In this document: in pieces, positions 37,166 through 50,167 of the stretch
Position numbering within the stretch: position 1 is the first letter of the stretch
Layout: each line of letters opens with the position of its first letter
DNA from: Lycium barbarum
Lineage: Eukaryota > Streptophyta > Magnoliopsida > Solanales > Solanaceae
Direction: 5' to 3'
Assembly: GCF_019175385.1 (NCBI RefSeq)
Contig: NC_083337.1
Span: 20,321,885 to 20,385,884 of the forward strand
DNA: 64,000 bases
The notes under the pieces: generated by a model
The model's input: only the letters and a program-made list of their open reading frames with translations
Database searches by the model: none
What the model was told of the DNA's origin: nothing
Position numbers and translations under genes: made by a program

Positions 37166-39672
37166 ATATCACCATATCACCAACACAAGCCATAATGTAA
37201 TGCAATGGAACAATGTATGAATTGTGGATGCAATGTAATGCTGTGTGATATGCGAATGTAATGCAATGCTGTGTACATATGTACTCCGGACGGAAGTATC
37301 GACGTCTCGGTAGCACAACCCATGGGGGACCCGAGAATTCCATGTACCACATCTTTGCCCAACAATAATGAGACTCTGGATCTCTGCCCACAGAGGATTT
37401 TAATCAGCACAACCCATGGGGGACCCGTGGAGTCCATCTATCACTCGTTTCGGATCTTTGCCCAACGGTAACGAGTCTCAGGATCTTTGCCCACAGAGGA
37501 TCTTTATCAAATCATATCATATAATATGACATCACCTAGAACCATTTCCCATCGGGCATTTAAAACATTTTCTCTTATAGATACCAAAAGTCTTTCATTA
37601 ATTAGTTCCAAACCATTTCCATCATGTATGAATGTATGAATGCATAAATGCTAAATCAATGCAATAAATGCCAACGAATATTCCATGGAAGTCACAACAC
37701 TATAAGCCGTATCAAGACTTATATAAATCAACTCAACAGTAAGCATGATCTCATCATCAACAGTCAGAGCATGGGTACGCCAACAATATCATGAAAAGGC
37801 TACACAAGCTATATAGAACAATATCCTCGTATCAAACGTCAACAAGTAAGATACTTCAGTATCATGAAGAGGTATAATAATAGTATCCAATATCTACTAT
37901 TACCACGTGGTATCAAGCCAACAACAATAGAATAAATCAAGTCACAACACAACGGGGTAGCTAGCCCCAATCACACAACAGGGCCCAACCTATGACAATA
38001 TCCAACCCAACGTCATACCTGAAGGTTTACATGCTTTCTTCGATAATATCGTCTAAATATATGCTTTGCTAAATGAAGTCTCACCATAGGGTAAACTGTA
38101 ACCTACCTGGAAGGCCGAACAACAATATCACCAATAATCATACCTTGGCCTTTCCTTTCCTTTGGGCCTCGAGATCAAGAAAGTCTAGTCATATTTGAAA
38201 TCTCGATTAGAAATCATGAAGATCAATAGCTATATTGCTATCATTCAAATTGGGTCAAAAACCAACCCTAGAATTTCAGGAAACATGGCCCACAAGGGCA
38301 AAACGAAAAATTCAGGGGTAAATTATCCAATTAAACACTAGGTGATCAAAACCCATCAACTAATTGCTGAATTAACTCAAGGATTCATCCAATCTCGAAA
38401 TCCAAGCAAAACCCCCAATTTTGGGTATAAACCCTAACTCTTCAATTCAAGAATTCGTCACTAATAATGGAAGGTATATGATTAACAACCTTAGATACAT
38501 CATAATCTAGCATATACGCAATCAATTTCATCATTTAAAGAAACTTAGGAAGTTTAACCAATTTTATGAACTTCTCAAGAAAGACCCATTAAACCTTCTT
38601 TCATCAAAACCCCAATTTCCTACTTTAGAAATCATGGATTAAAGCTTAAACCAAGGGAATGAATCAAAGGGAAATACTTACATTATGGTTTAGACCTTAC
38701 CCCATGGAAGAAACTTGAAGAACATCCTTGAATTCTCCCAAACCCAAGCTTTCAAGATGAGAGAAACTCCAAACAACATTAAATAGCAAAAATGCCCAGA
38801 TGTTCCACCTCGTTTCTGGGGCCAAACGATCCCAAAACTTGCTTTTGATGCTTCCAATGGATTCCTTGAGAAATTTCACTCAAGTTAGGATTTTGAATCA
38901 CTCCATTTGACCTTATAATGAATGAGATAGTGGTTTCAATATTTGGAAGAGTGCATATTTTTAAATACGAATTCAGTGACAATTTCATAATTAATCTGAA
39001 AAATCTGGCAACTCAATTTTTAGTAAAATGACCATAATTCCCTCATACGATGTAGAAACTTGATTATTTTAGTTGCTATGGTTTTGAAATTACGATACGA
39101 ATATAATGGTTTAGTCGAAACACAAATTAAAGGCTGTTTGCTCCATATGATACCCTTTGTGCTCAAATCGACGTCGAAACCGAAAACAATCACCATACAA
39201 CCCAAACTTATCCAATACTCATTGGAATCTAACCAAACTTTGTGGACAAGTCCAAAATCATCATACAGACTTATTGGAACTTTAAAAACATCGACACGGG
39301 TTCATCTTGACCCGATGTTGACCGTGGTCAACTTCATTTCTAACTTAACCAGTTTCTCAACTAATGACCCAAATCACACCCGAACCCTCCGGGAACCAAA
39401 CCAATGACACCACTAAGTCATAAATCACCCTTCGAACCTAATGGAACTGTCAGCATTCAATTACGGACACGTTTACCCAAAAGTCAACTTTGAGTCAAAC
39501 GATTTTTGCTTCAAGACCACATTTTCTAAAAGTCATTCCAAAACCCAAAATGATGCCTAGAGAACTATGCCACCGGTCCCCGCGGGTCAAAATAGTCCTA
39601 ACAAGGCTCGAGGATGAGTCAACGGGGGAAAAAAAGGGTAAAAATGCAATAACGACCAAACGACTCGTTACA
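37166..39672 (-). repeat. Mosaic LTR: B-like U3 joined to A-like R/U5, minus strand
   Basis: The right part (about 38900-39672) matches family-B U3, with CTTGACCCGATGTTGACC and GTTTCTCAACTAATGACCC. The left part (about 37200-38650) matches family-A R/U5, with CAGGGCCCAACCTA and the AAGTCTCACC...TAACCTACCTGG block. It starts (minus strand) TGTAACGAGTCG. The U5 end is lost at 37166. Unlike both parents, it has no palindrome cluster at the U3 promoter side. Confidence 0.75.
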
Positions 39673-40073
39673 GAACATTACGTTAGTGTGCGGTCACCCA
39701 ACGACCGAAAATAGTTCACCCCGAGTAGTCCGCTCAGGTCCAATGTCAATTCAAAAAACCCACTCTTGCATAACCGTAGGATTAGAGCTAAGCCAAATTC
39801 AAAGATGAATTAGATAGGCCAAATTCAAAGATGAATTAGATCGGGGGGTTTGGATATTTTAGATGTATCTAAACTCGTTAGGAAGACTACCCCGTGTCAA
39901 GTACGGTCTATGACCCGAAAAACACCGCATCCCATATTATGTGCTACTTGAAAACATGTAATGTGTCTATGAGTTAAATCATTGCCTATTGGTGGGGAAA
40001 TTAACCTTAGCTTTTGTTTTGTAGATGTCGATCAATTTAGAATTCGATAAGGTTCTTACTACACCGGACTTAC
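39673..40073. other. Unassigned DNA with a 24-bp tandem duplication
   Basis: GCCAAATTCAAAGATGAATTAGAT occurs twice in tandem at about 39792-39841. No coding potential is seen. It may be the 3' end of a large retroelement lying before the LTR-like block at 40074. Confidence 0.4.
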
Positions 40074-41500
40074 TGTAATGGTTCGCATATTTGCGAGCGG
40101 GGCTAGCGCCCGAAAAAGCTACTTCAAAATCGTTGGTTCTCTTTCGCACTTTGTTTTAAAAGAGTCGCCACCTAATTTTTAGGAAATTAGGAAAACCAGT
40201 TTTGAAGGGTTTATTCATATGCCGTGAAAAATCTGTCTTAATCCAAAGTTCTAGGTAAGGGTTCTAGTGATCCCCTAGGGATGGTGTTAGGCACCCTAGT
40301 ATTAAGGATCCATACTATAAGGTTGACCTTCGAATTCCAATGTGTGAGTATTTTCATGAACTGTTTATTTAGTGTTTATTTCCCGCAAAAAAGCCTGTCA
40401 TGTTGCATATCATTTTTTGAAAAGAATTGAATATATCTCCCGTATATATAGGGTATTTAGGTTTGGATTTATGATATCCGGGTATAATTAGTTCCTTTTA
40501 TATATAAGGATAGTAGTTTTTCTATAGAAAAAGATAGAAAGTTTTTTTTTAATGATTTGGGTGAATAGGTTTTATTCATGCTTTTACTCACACGTGGACC
40601 GGGTCAATCCGTTTAGTATATTTTCATAACATGCTTACCTAATAATTTTTTAATTAGGCATAAAATTGGACCATTTTGATTTTTTCAAGAAAAGGATTCT
40701 TTATATTTTTTGCACATTTTGCCTTTTAGTAAAATGATGTATATTTATGATCTAATAACTTGTCCATATGTTCCCTTTAAAAAAATGTACTCGCTATATA
40801 TGTATATTTTTTATAAAGTCTCAGATTTATTTCAAAAGGTAAGATTTTTTATTTTAAAATCCATTTTGTTTTAGGGCTAGAAAGTACTTTGCTTCATCGG
40901 TTTAAATCGTGGGCCTTAACCCAGAAACTTTATCCATAGGTTATTTATTTAGAGAAAATCAAGTGGGTTTTGACCCAAAGAAATGGTTTTGTGTTTTAAA
41001 GGACGAAACTTGTGTGGGCTCTTGCCCAAATATACTTTACTCTAGCCGTTTAAAATATGGGCCTCAGTCACGTTTTCTTCAATCACAGATTTATATACAA
41101 ACCAAACGGAATTTTTTAGCCCAAATAGTGGCTTATGTCATTTTGTTTTCAAGATACCAAACTAAATGGGCTCTTCTGGCCCAAAAAATATTCTTTTTTG
41201 AAACACTTAGTTTTCATTAAGAAAAGACTCAGGTGGGCTCTGGCCCAAAAATATCACATTTTCATCAACTCAAAACCCAGAAAAGGAAACATGTTTGAAC
41301 AGTTCGAAAAGTAGTTTTTCACCTAATTTACTCATCCTCTTAATTTTACACAATGCGTTATACCATTTTTTGCTTTTCCAAAACCTTTTTAGTTGTTTAT
41401 TAAGGCCAGAAAACATTTGCTTTCCATTTTAAGTCTTCAAAATCAGTATGTCTTTTTTCAGATCTTTCAAAAAAAGGAATTTTTAAGGAGCTAAAGTCAA
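40074..41500 (+). repeat. LTR-like block of another (possibly Tat/Ogre-like) family
   Basis: It begins TGTAATGGTTCGCATATTTGCG and continues with the GAGTCGCCACCTAATTTTTA block, which I associate with large Solanaceae gypsy LTRs (recollection, not checked). It contains a series of GGGCYNNNGCCCAA pairs from 40909 to 41250. The open frame at 40909-41220 is a by-product of these repeats. No second LTR or coding region is present. Confidence 0.45.
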
Positions 41501-44179
41501 TCTAAACGGCATGTGCACCGTTTTTCCTAAGATGCCTAATTCGCAATATAAATGGTTCCAATAATGTTTGTGGGTTTTGCAAATAATGAATATAATGCAA
41601 GAAAGAAAATTTACCAAATAGAGAAGGCATAAATATAATAAAGAAAGTAAATTGGGGTTTACCAAACCCCAACCAATTTCACCCATGGTTGGGCCTTCAT
41701 GTCATTTTTAGCCATGACTGGGCCTTCAATATATTAGCTTCCCTTTCTTTTCTTTTAGACTCAATGAACTTGAAAGAATTTCCCTATTGGGCTTTTGACC
41801 CAATAGGGTGGCTGGACCTTGGCCCAAGTGGCCATGCAGTAGAGAGGGGAAAGAAACAAAAGACCTTGGTTAGTTTATATTTTACTGTTCCTATTATACA
41901 TATACTATACACACATATATACACAGTGCACTATTCATTTACAAGTCCCATTCTATACATAAATGTACACATTTACAGACAACATATGTTATTTATTCAT
42001 AAGCCCATATGATGTGCATGTATTTTCCATGTCCATAAACCCAAACCCCAAACCTAGGTGGCGGGAAGGCCAAGTCATCACCCCCTTATTCCTGATGCCG
42101 CACAAGTTCCAAGAGGTTTCATGAACCTCCGGCATGGCTGATCACCAGGGGAAGGCTCAAACTAGACCCCCCTTTCACCTAAACTGCCATCTCAACCAAC
42201 AATAACCACGGAAGACAAGGATCCACATACACACACACATGGCTTGGAATAAATAGGATAGGTCCAATATACATATATATAGAACAATTACAAGTCAACA
42301 AGAACAGATGAGAACAAGGAGAGAAAAGTGGAATAGATTCAGTAGGCAAATTAATCTCATGAACCAAGGCCAAGACATCAAGCATGACTTAAACATGAAA
42401 CAAAAAAAAAAAAAAAACAATCTGCATGGGCACAGTATGGCCAAGACTGGGCTTAAACCAAGTAATCACAACACTGACAATCATATAGGAATAATACAAT
42501 CCTTAACAGTATTGAATCAAGTAGATATTGCAAAGTATGAAGGCACACGAGGACAGGGTGAACCAGCTTCTAGACATGGTACAATCACAACAGATTTGGC
42601 ATTCATGGAGTACATGTGGAATTGTTTAGACAAAATCCTCAAATGAGCCTAGATGTCTTATGCACAGACCAAGTAAGGTTCTTTCCATTTTTTAGGAATT
42701 ATGTTCTAAAAGTCTAGGTGATCCTCACAGAAAATACAGGAAATAAATAAGAAAAACCAAACTGTAGTTCTGACAGATATGATATGACAAATCCAAATAA
42801 GTGAAAATCAAAGTTCTTTTTTAATGAAACAGCCATCTACTAGTATCGTGTTGTAGTACTTCTCAACAAAATCCAATTTAAGACTTAAGCAAAATGAGGT
42901 CCAAGCCAGGATCAATTGTGGTACAATGCCAAAGAACTTTCAAGTCTTAATGGTTCTATGTATCGGACATAACGTTAGGTACAACAATCACATTTTTCAC
43001 ACACAACTTAAGCAAGTAGAAGGGCCAAAAGTCCCATGGATGCACATAAGATTCACAATTTTAGTCCAGTGTTTGAGATCCTTTTAGATCTTTTCTCCTT
43101 ACCCTATTCTATTGCAAAAAGATACAAGTTGATTTTAAAGGGATGCACATAATTTAGACATGTTCAAAAACAATGGCCTATTCTTAGTTTTCATTCTTCC
43201 AAAACTAGACAAGTATATCATATCGTTAGCTGATTTCTAATGTTGCATAAAGAGAAAACACATATATCCACCACGACTAGGTTCAGTTTTATTTTCTACT
43301 TAGACTTTAGACTGATGGACTCAAAGCACATTTCAAAATGGAAAGCATGACATATTGTCCAAAGTATCACAAAGAAAGGGGTCAAATATACCCTTCAGAC
43401 TGTACTGCCTCCTTAAATGGATGCAACCCCTGCTTTCCTTATTTTTTAAGATATTATTATGACTTAGGAAACAAGGAGAAAATAGGACATCTTTCATATA
43501 CAAGTTGGAACCATATCAATGCACACAGAATTTACATAAAGATCTAAATCATGATCCTAACTTAACCAAATGTTAAAGAATCTGTTACGTATTATCACAT
43601 TATCCACATAGAACTTTTCTTGCCTAATTTTAAAACAAACAGTATTCCCCTTTTTGAAAAGCCTTTTCCTCTTTCCAGTTTTAGTGCAATCTTTCAAATT
43701 ATCATATATCATCTAACCTAGTCAAACCACATCCCTTAAGGCATATCAAAACAGATAGAGCAAGACCAGGTTTATTAATCTAAGTGAACAACTGATAAGG
43801 ACACAATAAATTTCATTTTTTTAGGATCCATTTAACTTAACAAAAGGGCAAAGAAACACCAAATGTTTCAAGGTAGGATATTACACCCCATAGGCTTATG
43901 AAGAATGCCATGACAATCTCTTACTTGGGAAGAAAGATACTATGGGTCAAGTAATGCTTGACCCTTTCTCAACCTTCTCCTAAGATGTCTTTAAAAGACT
44001 TCCCCATTTAGCCAAGTGGTTTTCAACCCCTCCATCTACACTTATGGTCCCTTTTATTACCCTTTAGCATATACCAAAAGAATGACTGAACAGTTCACAG
44101 ATCAAAGCCAAACATTTTCTTAAGGTTTCAACTACTATTTTCTCTCTTTTATATCCTTTTTATCCTCTTCTTTTATTCA
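41501..44179. other. Unassigned region, no gene recognised
   Basis: AT-rich, with more TGGGCY/RGCCCA sites at 41690-41835. The longest frame (42308-42646, 112 codons) has a lysine run from a poly-A tract and no family signature. The sequence is continuous with 48319-49372 once the solo LTR at 44185 is removed. It may be the body of an old LTR or a diverged gene. I cannot tell. Confidence 0.35.
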
Positions 44180-45819
44180 GACTATGTAATGACCCGTTTG
44201 GTCATTATAGTCTTTCCGACAATTTTGCCCTTTTTCGAGCATTGATTAGCTCACTTTTCACCTGAGGAAACAGTTGACACACTTCACGAGGTGTCTAGAC
44301 AAGATTTGAGCAACTTTTGCGAAATAAGGCTTAAAGTGAAAAAGAGTTGACCCAAAGTTGACTTTTGGGTAAACCGATCTTTTTCAGAATTTCATCAATT
44401 CCGAGAGGTCCACATGATCGTTTATAACTTTTTTATGTATCTGGGTCGGTTCTCAATGCACTCAGATGCATTTTGGGACTTGGGTTGGGAATTGGAAATG
44501 AGGCATCGGTAGTTGACTCAATCAACGAGACTTCTGTTGGAAATTTCAAGGCCACGGGTGCATTCATAGCATATTTTTGTATGGGTCTGTGTATGTGGTT
44601 TGTGAGCAGATGGCCTCAGGAGCGGTTCGGGATTTCAATCGAGACTTAGAAAAATTAAGGGATTTCTGGTACCTAGTGCCTGCATTGGCATCACCAGTGT
44701 CGTCCCAGTAGCGCCGCTGTTGCAGCGTGATGGCCGCTAGGGCAGCCAAGTGGGATTTGCCCCAGACCGCTGGGGAGGCCTATTGGGCGCTGTAGCGGCG
44801 CCGCCGTTGCGGCCTAGTTACCACTGTGACGGTAATGGGCCTGTTATTTCATTAAGTGTGATTTAAATAAGCCTTTAGTCCCTCATTTAATACCATTTCG
44901 AAATTAGCGCTCTTGGGATCTGTTCTTAGAGATTATTAGAGAAACCTCTTGGAGGTAAATCTTGCTAATCCCTTTGCTATTTCATTAATCCTAATCATCA
45001 TAGATTCCTCTTTCCCTTAGTAATTCTTTAGTAATAGAAGATAAAAGTGGAGATAATGAATATTCTATTTAGGCTTATTAATGGCGAAATTCATGGGGTT
45101 TATGCTAGATTTTGATGAATATAAGGTTGTTAATCATATATCTTCCATTATTAGTGTTGAATTTTGGAATCAAAGAGTTAGGGTTTATATCCAAATTTGG
45201 GGTTTTTCTTCAATTTCAAAATTGGATAAATCTATGAGTTAAATGAGCAATTAGTTGTTGGGTTATGATCATCTAGTGCTTAATTTGATATTTTGCTTTC
45301 GAATTTCCCGTTTTGACCTTGTGGGCCCATTTCCCCAAATTCTAGGGTTAGATTTGATCTAAATTGAATGATGCCAATATTAGTATCGTTCGTCATGATT
45401 TCTAATCTAGATTTTGATTATGCCTTAGACTTTATTGATCTTAAGGCTCAGCGGAAGGGGAAGGCGATAGAGTGATTTGTTGGTATTGCTGTTTGGCCAT
45501 CTAGATAGGTTATGGCTACCTTTGGTGAGACTTTGCTTAGCGAAGCATATATTTAGATTATATCATCGGAGAAAGCATGTGAAACTTCGGGTATGATGTT
45601 GGGATGAATATTGTCTTAGGTTGGGCCCTGTTTTGTGTTTGGGACTAGCAATCTAATGTGCCGCGGATTTGTGGCACATTCAACGCCTTTTTACTATGAA
45701 TTTTGGTTGTTTTCAAGTAAGTCTGGTTCTTGTTAATATGTTTTTATTGTGTTTTAGGAAAACAATGGCCCAAAAGCAAAAACAAAGAATAAAGGACAAA
45801 TTGGCCTGAAATGAAGAAT

Positions 45820-46098
45820 CGACGTCCCGTCGATCAGCCGACGGACCGTCCTTCGAAGCATCGATAAGCTCGATTTTCCAGTGATGACCTTAGTTGAAGA
45901 CGACAAAGGACGGAGACATCGATGAAGCGTCGAACTGATCGATGCTTCGTCGTTTGTGTCGTCAATCAAGATCTTTCAACAAGAAGAGAAAAAGACGGAA
46001 TACTCGACAGAGCGTCGAACTGGTCGACGACACCGTCGAATGGATCACATCGCTGAAGATACAAAGGACGGAGGAATCGACGGTCCGTCGATCTTGCC
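45820..46098. repeat. Palindromic word cluster of D copy 1
   Basis: Repeated words such as GACGGTCCGTCGAT, CGACGGACCGTC and GATCGATGCTTCGTCG, upstream of the TATA-like box. The other D copy has a different word at this place. Confidence 0.8.
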
Positions 46099-46143
46099 AT
46101 CAGGGGAAATTTTGTCAGTCACTGTTGTGCGTTTTTTGGAGCC

Positions 46144-46151
46144 TATTTAAA
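46144..46151 (+). promoter_or_regulatory. TATA-like box of D copy 1
   Basis: TATTTAAA about 50 bp after the palindrome cluster, at the position matching TATAAATA in D copy 2. Confidence 0.5.
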
Positions 46152-47125
46152 GAACATTTTAAGTTATTTTTAGCAGCCAATTTTCATTTTATGCACGTGA
46201 CCAAAGTTCCATTGGTGGGTGAGCATTGATTACTCCACTTTTGGAGCTTAGTGAAGACAACAAGATTCCATTTTTCATCATCTTTATCACACTTTGTAAG
46301 CTTTATGCCTCATTTATTGCTTACTACTTTTGAGACCATCATGTGTGAGTAGTTTCCTTAATCAAAGGGTTGGACCCAAATGATGGGTGTTATGTAATGG
46401 GTGTCTAACATTGTATACATATATAATGGGTTGTGATGTGTTTTATTATTTCTCATATTCATTGTTAGTTAGTGGTTGCAAACGCTTGCTTATGCACAAA
46501 CCCTAGTTTATTTGGAAAGATGAACTAGGGTGTGATTTGAAATAATATAACAAGGACTCGGGGCGCTAACCCTTGTTTAATGAACTCACTTAGGGATAAG
46601 ATGAGTTCTACTTGTCATATTTAATCGATCCTAGTTACAACTTTTCTACATTTGGGAAAATCATGAAAAGAAATACTTTCTAACTATTGAAAAATATTAG
46701 AAAGTGCATTAGAGATTAAGTGCATACAAAACCCCGACCCATTAGAAATATATCATATCGATACCCATAGCATAACATCTAATCACCGCGGGGACACAAC
46801 TTTGGTTCTCCCAAACCAAACAAATTCCAAATACTTCAAAATAGCGAATACAAACCAAATCTCTCCTCTATACTATTCGGAATAAAATTAAAGTTTCTAG
46901 ATATTAGTACCATAAATAATTAGTACCTTTTTCTCTCCATATTCCCTGTGGGATTCGACCCCAACCTTGTTTGGGTTACTATATTTGACAACGTCCGCTT
47001 TACACCATTAATAGGTGTAATTTGAGCGTATCACCATCCCGTTGTGTTGTGATTGATTGCTTTATTGTGTTGGCTTGATGCCACGTGTTGTTAGTAGATA
47101 TTGACATCTGTCGTTCTATCTTGAT

Positions 47126-47250
47126 TATGATATTGTTGGTGTACCCACTGTTGGTACTTGTGACTCGGATATATTGTTGGCGTACCCACTGCTGGTACTT
47201 GTGATGCAGATATATTGTTGGCGTACCCATTGTTGGTACTTGTGATATTG
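47126..47250. repeat. Three-unit minisatellite in A' LTR
   Basis: About 39-40-bp units with ATTGTTGGYGTACCCA and TTGGTACTTGTGA. It is the same locus as the minisatellite at 34089-34335 (opposite strand). Confidence 0.88.
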
Positions 47251-48167
47251 AGCATGATTATTGTGGATACATGCACTGCACACACTCTCATTCTTCGTGA
47301 TATATTGTTGAGATACTTCTGATACTTAATGAAACACTGTGATGAGCTGGGCTCAATTTTTACTTGAGCGACGTAAGAGTCCGATATCCGATGTTCGTTC
47401 CAGAATCATGGATTGAGTGAGTGCATGGACTCCGCGGGTCCCCCAGAGTGGTGTCGGTGAGAACCCCCATGGGCAAAGATCCGGGGTCCCGTCTGTCTGT
47501 TGGGCAAAGATCCGGGATGGGTGGCACTTAGAAGTCGCGAGTCACTTTATGTTGTGCTATCGAGATGTCGATATTTCCGTCCGGAGTACATGTGTACACA
47601 ATATTTGCATGGCATTGCATTGCATTGCATCGCATCTATACATTATTGCATTGCACCATGGCTTACTTTGAGATGTTTTGGTGTTGGACTTGTGATGTTG
47701 GATTCTGACTTGATATATTGAGACTTGGCACATTTGGGATTAGATGCTCTACTTAGGCGATGCGTATACTTGGCTTCGATTATGTTTGATTTATACTTGT
47801 TGGTTTATCCGTTTATCTGGCTCTATTATCTGAATTGTGTTAGTTATGCTTAGTTGGCCGATGATGCCTACCGGTACTGTTATTTTGTACTGACCTGCAC
47901 TTGCTGCATTCCTTTATGAATGCAGAGTATCGGGTTGGATCTGCTTCCGTTACACGTGGTTGATAGTCGTTTCAGCATTATCTTCGATTTTCCAGGGTGA
48001 GCATGACCATTCGTTGACTTGAATACTTCTCTATCATTATGTCTTAATCCTATTCAAAGACAGATACTTTTATGTATTATTATTCCAGACATGTATTTAT
48101 CCCTTTAGATGCTCTTGTATTATTCAGACTAGACCCTGGGAGTATTATAATTCCGCACTATTCTACC

Positions 48168-48194
48168 ATATATATATATATATATATATATATT
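48168..48194. repeat. TA microsatellite in A' LTR
   Basis: About 13 TA units, absent from the other family-A LTRs at this place. Confidence 0.85.
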
Positions 48195-48318
48195 ATCGTG
48201 AGACTTACGTATTTATTCTATTCTGCTGCTTGATTTAATTATTGATGTCTTTATTTATCGTTAGGTTAAGGGTTCGATTACCCGCACGGCTTATGCCAAA
48301 ATGGGTCGTGACAGACTA

Positions 48319-49372
48319 GAATTATAAGACCCTTCCTATTTGTTTTCACCTTTTAAGTCTAGACAGTCAAGGACGCTAAGTTATTATCACCATGTTCTTC
48401 ACTTATTCACACAGAAGACAGACCTCATGTTTCTAAAAAGACAAGAAAAGAGAAAAGCCCCAATCTCTAAATTATTCAGGAACTTGACCAAACCTAACCA
48501 AAACTACCTATTCCATCCTTCCTCTTAATGTTTCAAACTTATTACATTTTAACACTTAGGATCATCTATCAAATTAGGACCCATACATGAATGAAATACA
48601 ACACAGATGCAAAAATATGACATATCAGTCCACTTCCATAACAAGTTTACCTCAACAGTTAGATAAAACAACTAATGAGGATAGGACTAATCAATAGGAG
48701 ATCAAAGAGCAGACTTCCTCCTAGACAACCACTTTTTTCTACTTTTATACCTTTCAATTCCAACATGATCACTAATCAAGATGAAAATTAATAACCATTT
48801 TACTAGCTAATTAGGATGATTAGCTTAATCCTAATTAATCTTCAAATGAGGACTTAGTCTTACTGTTCCTAGAATGACCCTTTCTTTTCATTTTCCTTTT
48901 TTACCAAAACATTTGATCATTTAGGAAAAGACAAATTTCAGATGTAAGACTTGTGACATGAACTACACAAAACAAGTTATGGACTCTATATGTTTAAGCA
49001 ACAAGTTCAGACAGGAAAGCTAAAGCCCTGATCAAACCAAATAAAAGAACAGATTTACACTCAAGCACCTTAGTCACATTAATTCTAGGATTTTACTACA
49101 CACACTTACTACAAATCATAGACAACTAGCACACACTATGGACTACACTAAGTGAGAGCATGATCATAGATATTGCCATTAACAGTCAATCAGCCCACAA
49201 CCTCAAGCTGAACCTAATTCCATTTTGATCTGAATATTAATCAATAGAAAAAGGAAACTGTTAATTACCCCTATCTTCACTCTAGTTTATGTGAGTAAGA
49301 TCATTTAAGAAGGAGGGAAAGGGAAAATGGAATTATTTATTGTTCTATCTTCCAAGAAATCAGCAAACAGAT
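48319..49372. other. Unassigned region, continuation of 41501-44179
   Basis: AT-rich with no useful open frame. It continues the pre-insertion sequence after the GACTA duplication and ends where the F LTR begins at 49373. Nothing recognisable. Confidence 0.4.
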
Positions 49373-50167
49373 TGTAATAACCCGTCCGGTCGTTATTTAA
49401 TATTTCGCGAATCCATGCCCAATCTAGGCCAAAGATTGTAAATAATACGCCCCATGATGTGTTTTAAGGGTTAGGAGTGAGAAAAATCAATTTCGGAAAG
49501 AATTGGAAATTTCGGGCCAGGGAAGTGAAGCGGACCGCTATAGCGTTCAGTGGACCGCCATAGCGGTACAGCTATAGCGGCCTAGCGACCGCCGCAGCGG
49601 TCCACGCAGGACAGTAGCCCGAATTTGGCTACTTAGTCTATTTTTCTCTCCTTTTTCAACAAAAGACTCTCAAGGACTACTCATAAGGTTCCTTATGAAA
49701 GGAAAACCATTAACCTCAAGAAAAAGAAACCCTTCTAATTTCCTTCCCACCTTTCCCTATGAATATTATCGCTTATGGATTCGGATGAACGCTAAGAAGA
49801 CGAGCAATTCATGGAGAATCAAATATTTATTCGTCAAAGTGGTAGGTTATGGTTTATTTAGTTAGACTTTGATTAGCGAATCGTATATACATTTAGAGTT
49901 GACGGGAGCATGCATGTTTAGGTCTTTGAAAATGGAGTTTGGATGAACGAACTTGTTAATGTGAATAAACTATGGGGTAAATAATGGCTATAATAATAAT
50001 GATTTAGGTTTAATAGAAAGTGTTGTTGTCGCTGAGGAGTTACCACGTGTTTACTTTATGCAACCCTATAAGGGGGGTGATTTTCGTCTGTATATCTGAT
50101 TTGGTTAAATGTTCATATGGTTGTTTCCTTGAAAATAAGAGCTCTGTATTGAAAGAATTGTATTTAC
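49373..50167 (+). repeat. 5' LTR of element F, left part
   Basis: It starts TGTAATAACCCGTCCGG. U3 has CGCTATAGCGG-type words at 49535-49605, followed downstream by the GTAGGTTATGG block shared with family A. It is cut at 50167 by insertion of element C. The last five bases, TTTAC, are C's target-site duplication. Confidence 0.82.

Larger units (their letters stand above)
45654..47033 (+). mobile_element. Solo LTR of family D inside the A' LTR
   Basis: 1380 bp from TAATGTGCC (mutated TGAT start) to GCGTATCA, flanked by CAATC (45649-45653) and CCATC (47034-47038), a 5-bp duplication with one mismatch. The TG...CA form and 5-bp duplication identify an LTR. The first 22 bases form a hairpin (TGTGCC...GGCACA). 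It aligns with 57334-58751 at both ends and in the distal half. A TATTTAAA box lies at 46144-46151, and the end carries TCCCTGTGGGATTCGACCCC. Confidence 0.87.
44185..48313 (+). mobile_element. Solo LTR of family A', with a nested LTR
   Basis: TGTAATGACCCG to GGGTCGTGACA, with the duplication GACTA at 44180-44184 and 48314-48318. No primer site or internal domain adjoins it, so it is a solo LTR left by LTR-LTR recombination. Without the family-D insert at 45654-47033 it is about 2.74 kb. U3 holds a GCGG/CCGC cluster at 44665-44838. An ATTGTTGGYGTACCC minisatellite lies at 47126-47250, and a TA tract near 48168-48194. Confidence 0.92.

Noticed and set aside
42308..42646. 112-codon frame as a host gene
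   Set aside because: It contains a poly-A-derived lysine run, lacks any family signature, and lies in repeat-derived surroundings.
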